From an uncultured Oscillibacter sp. (GTDB lineage: Bacteria; Bacillota; Clostridia; Oscillospirales; Oscillospiraceae), in NCBI RefSeq assembly GCF_947654275.1, contig NZ_CANTJS010000028.1, forward strand, positions 1 to 37,098: a DNA stretch of 37,098 bases, given 5' to 3'. Positions 32,397-37,098 of this stretch are shown piece after piece. The notes under the pieces were generated by a model. It ran no database searches and was not told where the DNA came from. It saw only the letters and a list, made by a program, of their open reading frames with translations. A program made the position numbers and the translations under genes. Within the stretch, counting starts at the first letter, position 1; every line of letters starts with the position of its first letter.

Positions 32397-33170
32397 TTAC
32401 CGGATATCCACCCGCTCCACCGCCGTGCAGAGGCCTGCGGCGCTGTCCAGCGTGAAGATGGCCCCCTGCATCTTGCAGGGGCCCTCCGGCTGCTTATACC
32501 GCCCCGGCAGTCCCCCCAGAAACGTCTCCACCGACTGCCAGGGCTCAATGCCCAGCACCGATTCAATGGGGCCCGTCATGCCCAGGTCCGTGATATAGCC
32601 GGTGCCCTTGGGATACACCCGTTCGTCGGCGGTGGGAACATGGGTGTGGGTGCCCCAGAGGGCGGAAACCCGGCCGTCCAGATAGTAGCCCATGGCCAGT
32701 TTTTCGCTGGTGGCCTCGGCGTGGAAGTCCACCAGGGTGAACTCCGCCGTCCCCTGCGCCAGAAGCCTGTCCGCCGCCGTGAAGGGGTTGTCCGCCCCCC
32801 AGGCCAGGTCACAGCGGCCAATCAGGTTCATCACCCGGACCCGGATTCCGCCCAGGTCAAAGATTTCGCAGCCGTGGCCGGGGGCCCTGCCGGTGTAGTT
32901 GGCGGGCCGCAGCAGCCAGGAGGCGTCGTCCAGAAAGTCCTTGATCTGCATTTTGCCGAAGCTGTGATTCCCCAGGGTCACGGCGTCGGCCCCGGCGTCC
33001 CGGATGCGCTCCGCCTGGTCCCGCGTGAGGCCCACGCCGGAGGCGTTTTCCCCGTTGACCACGGTAAAGGCAATGTTCTTGAGCTTTTGCAGAGGCCGCA
33101 GAACCCTCTCCAGGTGGCGAAGACCCGGCTCCCCCACCACGTCGCCTACGGCCAGAATGTGATACAGCAT
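32397..33170 (-). CDS. ymdB: YmdB-family metallophosphoesterase (2',3'-cyclic nucleotide phosphodiesterase type)
   Basis: The 257-residue protein matches YmdB of Bacillus in length (264) and motifs: LAVGDVVGEPG with metal Asp, VVNGENASGVG, TLGNHSFGK, VDFHAEATSEK and GTHTHVPTADE. Members hydrolyse 2',3'-cAMP and affect biofilm and motility decisions. The start at 33170 has GGGAGGG five bases upstream. Its promoter lies at 33415-33442, on the far side of a MITE-like element, so the transcript would carry a leader of about 240 nt made of that element. Confidence 0.93.
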   Translation of the reverse strand: MLYHILAVGDVVGEPGLRHLERVLRPLQKLKNIAFTVVNGENASGVGLTRDQAERIRDAGADAVTLGNHSFGKMQIKDFLDDASWLLRPANYTGRAPGHGCEIFDLGGIRVRVMNLIGRCDLAWGADNPFTAADRLLAQGTAEFTLVDFHAEATSEKLAMGYYLDGRVSALWGTHTHVPTADERVYPKGTGYITDLGMTGPIESVLGIEPWQSVETFLGGLPGRYKQPEGPCKMQGAIFTLDSAAGLCTAVERVDIR

Positions 33171-33189
33171 ATGCGCCCTCCCATCTAAG

Positions 33190-33403
33190 AGCCTGTTTAT
33201 AATCCATCGAAACGCCGTCTCAGGGCATCTTTTTCCGCCGATGCTGCGTTGGTTTGACTTGAAATCCGCCAGGATTCCTGCGTCAAACCGCCTTGCCCGA
33301 CAATTGGATAGCCGTTGGCGGCTCTGCCGCCTTACGGATATCACATGCCTATTGGGTAAAAAATCTGCCCCACTCCGGCACTCCGCCGGATTTTAAACAG
33401 GTT
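33190..33403. mobile_element. MITE-like element, copy 2, with target duplication
   Basis: The 214-bp element is bounded by imperfect 16-bp inverted repeats (AGCCTGTTTATAATCC and GGATTTTAAACAGGTT). A 5-bp direct repeat CTAAG flanks it at 33185-33189 and 33404-33408. Its first 120 bp align with copy 1 at 5633-5795 in reverse. No gene is inside. It sits between the ymdB promoter and ymdB. Confidence 0.82.
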
Positions 33404-33414
33404 CTAAGGACTAC

Positions 33415-33442
33415 AGTATAGCAAAAATCCGGTGCTTTGCAA
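33415..33442 (-). promoter_or_regulatory. Promoter of the ymdB operon
   Basis: TTGCAA (33442-33437) and TATACT (33420-33415) are spaced by 16 bp on the minus strand. The start site would fall at the edge of the MITE's target duplication. Confidence 0.68.
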
Positions 33443-33614
33443 AGGGAAAATTGCGGGGGAGTGTATCATCGGGAGATTTTATGCAGGGGCCGGGCTCTGT
33501 CCCATCCCGGCTTCCGAAGACCAGGCGCTTCCGAAAAACAGGGCAGAGCCTGCCCCCGCGCCGCTTCCCCCTGATAAAATATGGGAACGGACGCCCCCAA
33601 TTGTGGGAACAGCC

Positions 33615-33643
33615 TTGCCGGAGGGCCGCCGGTATGGTACGAT
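33615..33643 (+). promoter_or_regulatory. Promoter of the 152-residue plus-strand gene
   Basis: TTGCCG (33615-33620) and TACGAT (33638-33643) are spaced by 17 bp on the plus strand, 44 bp before the start codon of the downstream gene. The stretch 33443-33614 shows nothing else that I can name. Confidence 0.55.
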
Positions 33644-33686
33644 GATTCCGGCAGAGACAATTTTGCATTCGGGAGGCGCCGCGGAC

Positions 33687-34145
33687 ATGGACGAGCTCAA
33701 AACCATATATGAACGCCTGCTGCGCCCGGTTTTCGGCGGGGAATTTCACATTGATGACAGCGGGGAACCTCAAAACTGGGTAGCGGTCACCCTGGACGGA
33801 GGGCGCGGAGATTTTTACGTTTCGCTGTACGGAACAGGCTGCGCCCATCTGTACTGGTGCAATCAGTGCTTCCTGTTCGATCAGCACCGGAATGATCTGG
33901 TATCCTCCGATACTTATGATGAAATCGTATATGAGGCCGGTTTCGGCCCGGAGGAGCTGCCCCGCCTGATTGCCGGTCTGATTGTGCAGCTGAAGGACTG
34001 CGTGTATCTCTCGAAAAAGGAGACGGTCACAGGAACAATCCCCTCGGGCTACGATGATATAAAAGACTATGCCATCCGCCTGAAGGCATGGGACGCAGGC
34101 CGGCCCGTGTACCGGCTCACCAATATTACGCTGGAATTCGTGTAA
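33687..34145 (+). CDS. Unknown 152-residue protein
   Basis: No family is recognised. The protein is soluble, acidic and aromatic-rich, with a possible mixed alpha/beta fold (WVAVTLDGGRGDFYVSLYG, then AHLYWCNQCFLFDQH). It has a CNQC pair. It is one of only two plus-strand genes. The ATG at 33687 follows GGGAGG by ten bases and a matched promoter lies upstream, so it forms a single-gene unit. A strong hairpin follows the stop. Its composition is less GC-rich than its neighbours. A longer minus-strand open frame covers the same bases but has shadow-like composition. Confidence 0.75.
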   Translation: MDELKTIYERLLRPVFGGEFHIDDSGEPQNWVAVTLDGGRGDFYVSLYGTGCAHLYWCNQCFLFDQHRNDLVSSDTYDEIVYEAGFGPEELPRLIAGLIVQLKDCVYLSKKETVTGTIPSGYDDIKDYAIRLKAWDAGRPVYRLTNITLEFV

Positions 34146-34208
34146 AGATGCCTTTTGCCCCGCCGGTCTCCGGCGGAACAGGGCCCGCATACCGCCCCAG
34201 GCCCCAGG

Positions 34209-34247
34209 GAACCCGGCCCGCCGGAACAATTCCGGCGGGCCGGGTTC
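34209..34247. terminator. Hairpin between convergent genes
   Basis: An 18-bp perfect stem beginning GAACCCGGCCCG closes on a CAA loop. It lies between the ends of the plus-strand 152-residue gene and nrdR and can serve both, though the T-runs are weak. Confidence 0.75.
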
Positions 34248-34251
34248 TCGC

Positions 34252-34716
34252 TCAGTGCTGGTCCTTCTCCGCCAGCAGCTTGCTCAGCTCCTCCATAAAG
34301 GTGTCGATATCCTTGAACTCCCGGTACACCGAAGCGAAGCGTACATAGGCCACCTGGTCGATGGAACGCAGGCGCTCCATCACCCGTTCGCCGATGCTCT
34401 GGGTGCTGACCTCCCGCTCAATGGAGCTTTGCAGGTCCCGCTCGATCTCGGCGGCGATTTTCTCCAGGGAGGCCAGAGGAGCCGGGCGCTTCTCGCAGGC
34501 CCGGATCATGCCGCCCAATATCTTGCCCCGGTCAAAGGTCTGGCGGCTGCCGTCCTTTTTGATTACCATCACCGGCAGGCTCTCCACCGTCTCATAGGTG
34601 GTGAAGCGCCGGGCGCAGGAGAGGCACTCTCTCCGGCGGCGGATGCTGTTGTTCTCCTCAGCGGGGCGGGAATCGATGACTTTGCTCTCATTATAGCCGC
34701 AGTATGGACATTTCAT
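34252..34716 (-). CDS. nrdR: Transcriptional repressor NrdR
   Basis: The 154-residue repressor controls ribonucleotide reductase genes. A zinc ribbon has Cys3, Cys6, Cys31 and Cys34 ([18 protein letters not shown]). The ATP-cone follows from about residue 46 ([18 protein letters not shown]) to 136. The C-terminus ends in [16 protein letters not shown] stands six bases before the ATG. No nrd gene is in the window. Confidence 0.97.
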   Translation of the reverse strand: MKCPYCGYNESKVIDSRPAEENNSIRRRRECLSCARRFTTYETVESLPVMVIKKDGSRQTFDRGKILGGMIRACEKRPAPLASLEKIAAEIERDLQSSIEREVSTQSIGERVMERLRSIDQVAYVRFASVYREFKDIDTFMEELSKLLAEKDQH

Positions 34717-34797
34717 AAGAGACCTCCTGATTCTCCGCCGCAGCGAACGACGGCGGGCTTCTTTTGGGGCGGTCCTCCCAGCCGCCTTATACCGCAG

Positions 34798-34806
34798 ATT
34801 ATAACA
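34798..34806 (-). promoter_or_regulatory. Extended -10 promoter of nrdR
   Basis: TGTTATAAT on the minus strand is an extended -10 element. A -35 is not obvious. The leader would be about 75 nt. No clear NrdR box was identified. Confidence 0.45.
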
Positions 34807-34932
34807 CGTCTTTGCCAAAGCTGTACAGCAATAATTTCAAAATTAGAAAAATTTCCCTTTTCAGTCTCTTTTGAAAGCCCGCCGGACCGGCGGACGGGCA
34901 AATTGCAGGGGGCCCTTGTTTGAAGGGACAAA

Positions 34933-34966
34933 CAGAAACGGACGGACTTCTGTCCGTCCGTTTCTG
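34933..34966 (-). terminator. Terminator of the 179-residue gene
   Basis: CAGAAACGGACGGAC and GTCCGTCCGTTTCTG form a perfect 15-bp stem around a 4-nt loop. On the minus strand it is followed by TTTG and further T-rich bases, about 70 bp beyond the stop. Confidence 0.7.
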
Positions 34967-35033
34967 CCCCGCCGGTCATTGCGGGGCGGACGGCGGAATC
35001 CGCCGGAACGGCCCCAGGGGATATGACGAAACC

Positions 35034-35573
35034 CTAGAAAACAGGATGCTCCTCGCTGTCAAAGCGGAACACCGCCCAGCGGCCCTCACCGATGGAGCGG
35101 ACGCGGGCAAAGCAGAAGAGGGCCGTCAGGGGAAACGGCTTCTTCGCGTCATAGGGCAGGGCCAGCTCCCGGACGCCGTCCCCGGCCTTCCGGGTCAGGC
35201 CCGGCTGGACGCCCCGCAGCCGCTGCCGCAGCCAGGCCGCCCGAAACAGCCGTTCCGGTGACGCCGCGTTCTCCCAGCGCTCCGGCTCCCTCTGGCCCGC
35301 CGGACGGGCCTCGCCCCGGAGAACGCGGCCCAGCGGGGCCGTCATCTGGCGGGAGAAGCGGCGGCGAATCATCCCCGGGCCGCCGCCCTCCCCCTGGGGC
35401 TCCAGGACGCCCAGGCGCAGTTCCCCCCGGTCCCCCACGGCCCAGGCGCACCAAAGCGCCCCTTCCTCCTCCGGCAGAGGACAGCGGGCGGTGAACCAGG
35501 TGTACAGGGCCTCTCTCTCCGCCGTCAGCTCACCGGAGGGAACGCCGTCCAGCAGCAGCGGAAACTTGTCCAT
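35034..35573 (-). CDS. Unknown 179-residue protein
   Basis: No family is recognised. The protein is soluble, rich in Arg, Glu and Gly. Its N-terminal part (FPLLLDGVPSGELTAEREALYTWF) and beta-rich C-terminal end (GRWAVFRFDSEEH) look like a folded domain. AAGGAGG precedes the ATG. It has its own terminator, and a terminator separates it from the upstream gene, so it may be an independent unit. Confidence 0.7.
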   Translation of the reverse strand: MDKFPLLLDGVPSGELTAEREALYTWFTARCPLPEEEGALWCAWAVGDRGELRLGVLEPQGEGGGPGMIRRRFSRQMTAPLGRVLRGEARPAGQREPERWENAASPERLFRAAWLRQRLRGVQPGLTRKAGDGVRELALPYDAKKPFPLTALFCFARVRSIGEGRWAVFRFDSEEHPVF

Positions 35574-35598
35574 ACGGCCCGCCTCCTTCTCAAACTCA

Positions 35599-35637
35599 AA
35601 AAACCGCCTGCGCTATCCTTATGCGCAGACGGCTTTT
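35599..35637 (-). terminator. Intrinsic terminator after the 139-residue gene
   Basis: GCCGTCTGCGC and GCGCAGGCGGT pair with one mismatch around an 8-9-nt loop, followed by TTTTTT on the minus strand. It starts 2 bp after the stop codon. Confidence 0.85.
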
Positions 35638-35638
35638 A

Positions 35639-36058
35639 TTATGTCCTCTTCCGGTGGTTCCGGCGGAAAATTTCCTCCTCGATGAAATAGTTGGGCATGA
35701 ACTCGCGGAACAGCCAGTTTTCCAGGGCGTCCACGATTTCCTGCTGGCTCCGGGAGGTAAAGGACAGCAGCGGGTTGACCCAATCATCGTCCAGAATCGC
35801 CTCCAGACGGAACGCCCCCTCCGGGTCGCCGTCGGGATACCAGCCCAGGTCGATGGCAAGGCGCTGTGTCTCCACCCGCTTGTTTCGCTTGCGGGTGTGG
35901 TCCGTATAGATGTGCAGGATGTCCTCGATGAAGAAGACCAGCCACTTCCGGTCCTCCGGCGGCAGGGTCTCCGGGTCCAGGGTGGAAAATTGATTGAACA
36001 TGACGCTCCAGCCGCCGGGAATGCGGAGGGGCTGCAAATAGCTCCACGATTTCTCCAT
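35639..36058 (-). CDS. Unknown 139-residue protein
   Basis: No family is recognised. The protein is acidic and aromatic-rich, with segments DRKWLVFFIEDILHIYTDH and ENWLFREFMPNYFIEEEIFRR that look like amphipathic helices. No signal peptide is present. It starts 5 bp after the stop of the exported protein gene and has no clear ribosome site of its own, so translation is probably coupled to that gene. A terminator follows. Confidence 0.7.
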   Translation of the reverse strand: MEKSWSYLQPLRIPGGWSVMFNQFSTLDPETLPPEDRKWLVFFIEDILHIYTDHTRKRNKRVETQRLAIDLGWYPDGDPEGAFRLEAILDDDWVNPLLSFTSRSQQEIVDALENWLFREFMPNYFIEEEIFRRNHRKRT

Positions 36059-36063
36059 CGCCG

Positions 36064-36564
36064 TCAGGCGACGGTGTACCCGCCCCGGACCAGCAGCTTG
36101 GTGGTGGCCGCCGAGGCCCGGACGCCCCGCCCCTCAATGGTCATCATGTACAAATGGTTCTGAACCAGAGCCCCGCCGTTTGCCAGGGTGCCGGCGGTGG
36201 TCTCGTCGATGAGGCCAGGGTCCGAGGGAGAGACGCAGACGGCGGAGCCCACCCGCAGCATGACTTCGCAGCCGATGTCCCCCGTCAGGGTCTGTCCGCT
36301 GGACAGGGTCACCACGGTGAAGGACGCGGACGCGCTCCCTCCTCCCACGGAGACGCCCTGCTGGGCCAGGTTCCCGTTCCGCTCCGCAATCTTCTGGTCC
36401 ACCCGCTGGAGAATGGTGTTCATAAAGGTTTCATTCAGGTAGCTCAGGGTTACCAGGGGGTCCTGTCCGCTGCCCGCCTCCGCCGCCAGGGTGGCCGTGG
36501 TCATCAGCAGGCCGCTGAGAGCCAGCAGGACGATTGTCCGCAAAAACCATCTGTTTTTTTTCAT
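36064..36564 (-). CDS. Exported protein of unknown function
   Basis: The 166-residue protein opens with a signal peptide (MKKNRWFLRTIVLLALSGLL, cleavage likely after TLA or LAA near residue 27). The mature part has SYLNETFMNTILQRVDQKI and then a beta-rich, Gly/Ser/Thr-rich domain with EVMLRVGSAVC, DETTAGTLANGGAL, and LVRGGYTV at the end. Similar small exported proteins occur in Clostridia without assigned function. The start at 36564 is set by GGAGG five bases upstream. It is followed at once by the 139-residue gene. Confidence 0.78.
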   Translation of the reverse strand: MKKNRWFLRTIVLLALSGLLMTTATLAAEAGSGQDPLVTLSYLNETFMNTILQRVDQKIAERNGNLAQQGVSVGGGSASASFTVVTLSSGQTLTGDIGCEVMLRVGSAVCVSPSDPGLIDETTAGTLANGGALVQNHLYMMTIEGRGVRASAATTKLLVRGGYTVA

Positions 36565-36639
36565 ATGTACCTCCATCTGTCTGTCTCTCGGGACCCACAC
36601 GCGCCCGGGCCGTTCCGGCGGCAGGGGCGCAAAGCTCCC

Positions 36640-36669
36640 TCCGGCGGGGCGCGGAAACACCCCGCCGGA
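36640..36669 (-). terminator. Hairpin after the MazF-type gene
   Basis: TCCGGCGGGG and CCCCGCCGGA form a perfect 10-bp stem. It lies about 20 bp after the toxin gene stop. The T-run is poor. Confidence 0.55.
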
Positions 36670-36687
36670 AGGCCCGGTTTTGCCCAG

Positions 36688-37056
36688 TCACACCAGCTGG
36701 TCGTGGGGCAGGCCGAAGCTGACCGCAATCGCCAGATCCACCTTCATCATCACATTTTCCTCCACATGGCCCATCCGCTCCCGCAGCCGCTTTTTGTCCA
36801 GGGTCCGCACCTGCTCCAGCAGGACCACGGAATCCCGGCTCAGGCCGCAGCTCTGGTCCACGGGAAGGTCAATATGTGTCGGCAGCCGGGTCTTGCCCGT
36901 CTGGGAAGTGATGGCCGCCGCGATCACGGTGGGACTATAGCGGTTTCCGGTATCGTTCTGAATAATCAGAACCGGCCGGACGCCGCCCTGCTCGCTGCCC
37001 ACCACCGGGGAGAGATCGGCATAGTAAATATCGCCGCGCTTGACACTCGTATCCAC
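36688..37056 (-). CDS. mazF: MazF/PemK-family endoribonuclease toxin
   Basis: The protein of about 122 residues is a NdoA/MazF-type mRNA interferase. The [30 protein letters not shown] core with the catalytic Arg is at the N-terminus, followed by the AAAITSQ strand, LPTHIDLP and [13 protein letters not shown]. The start is uncertain: a GTG at 37056 has GGAG ten bases upstream, while a GTG at 37065 is too close to that site. The antitoxin would lie upstream of the gene, beyond the window edge, so its presence cannot be judged. Confidence 0.9.
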   Translation of the reverse strand: MDTSVKRGDIYYADLSPVVGSEQGGVRPVLIIQNDTGNRYSPTVIAAAITSQTGKTRLPTHIDLPVDQSCGLSRDSVVLLEQVRTLDKKRLRERMGHVEENVMMKVDLAIAVSFGLPHDQLV

Positions 37057-37098
37057 AAAGTTCACACTCCGCCGAAAGAAGTACCCATCACCGAAGGC

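Noticed and set aside
33411-34229. 272-residue minus-strand open frame opposite the 152-residue gene
   Set aside because: No ribosome site or promoter, and shadow-like composition. The plus-strand gene has a promoter, ribosome site and terminator.

Overview
The window reads as chromosome of a GC-rich Firmicute of the class Clostridia, most like the Oscillospiraceae-type gut bacteria. The clues are the gene orders tig-clpP-clpX-lon-engB and rplS-lepB-lepB-rbgA-rnhB-yraN, an NrdR repressor, strong AGGAGG ribosome sites, TTGNNN-17-TATAAT promoters, and a selenium/molybdenum purine-catabolism cluster of the kind found in anaerobic gut Firmicutes and in E. coli. No species name can be given from the sequence alone. 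No rRNA, tRNA or CRISPR array was seen. Almost everything lies on the minus strand; only a mocA-like gene and one small hypothetical gene are on the plus strand.

Region 1 (about 1-13,570) is an accessory metabolic island for purine-type heterocycles. It carries ygfK, an unknown 106-residue gene and ssnA in one operon. A DtxR/MntR-like metal regulator follows. Next is a three-subunit xanthine dehydrogenase operon (xdhA-xdhB-xdhC), then a divergent mocA-like molybdopterin cytidylyltransferase. The region ends with a second, fused 849-residue molybdenum hydroxylase of the XdhD/selenium-dependent type, coupled to an unknown 142-residue gene. The likely logic is that MocA finishes the cofactor, the two hydroxylases oxidise purines, SsnA deaminates or opens a ring, and YgfK moves electrons. 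The ssnA operon has a good promoter and a roughly 170-nt leader. In that leader a terminator-like hairpin and an upstream hairpin compete for the same bases, so it looks like a riboswitch or attenuator. The xdhD-like gene has a perfect 16-bp palindrome just downstream of its promoter.

Region 2 (13,700-23,430) holds thiamine pyrophosphokinase, EngB, an AT-rich 77-residue orphan, and the proteostasis block Lon-ClpX-ClpP-trigger factor. After these come a metallophosphoesterase and two tandem zinc-ribbon membrane proteins.

Region 3 (23,430-30,911) begins with a repeat-like spacer containing a 19-bp palindrome. It continues with threonine synthase, YraN, RNase HII (with an altered GRG motif), a small membrane protein, RbgA, two tandem signal peptidases, L19 and a YhaO/SbcD-type nuclease.

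Region 4 (30,912-37,098) has a YbaK-type deacylase, two small unknown genes, a YmdB phosphodiesterase, a plus-strand unknown gene, NrdR, several unknown genes, an exported protein and a MazF-type toxin.

Two copies of one MITE-like element (5633-5795 and 33190-33403) share terminal inverted repeats and internal similarity. The second copy has a 5-bp target duplication and sits between a clear promoter and ymdB, so it forms that gene's leader.
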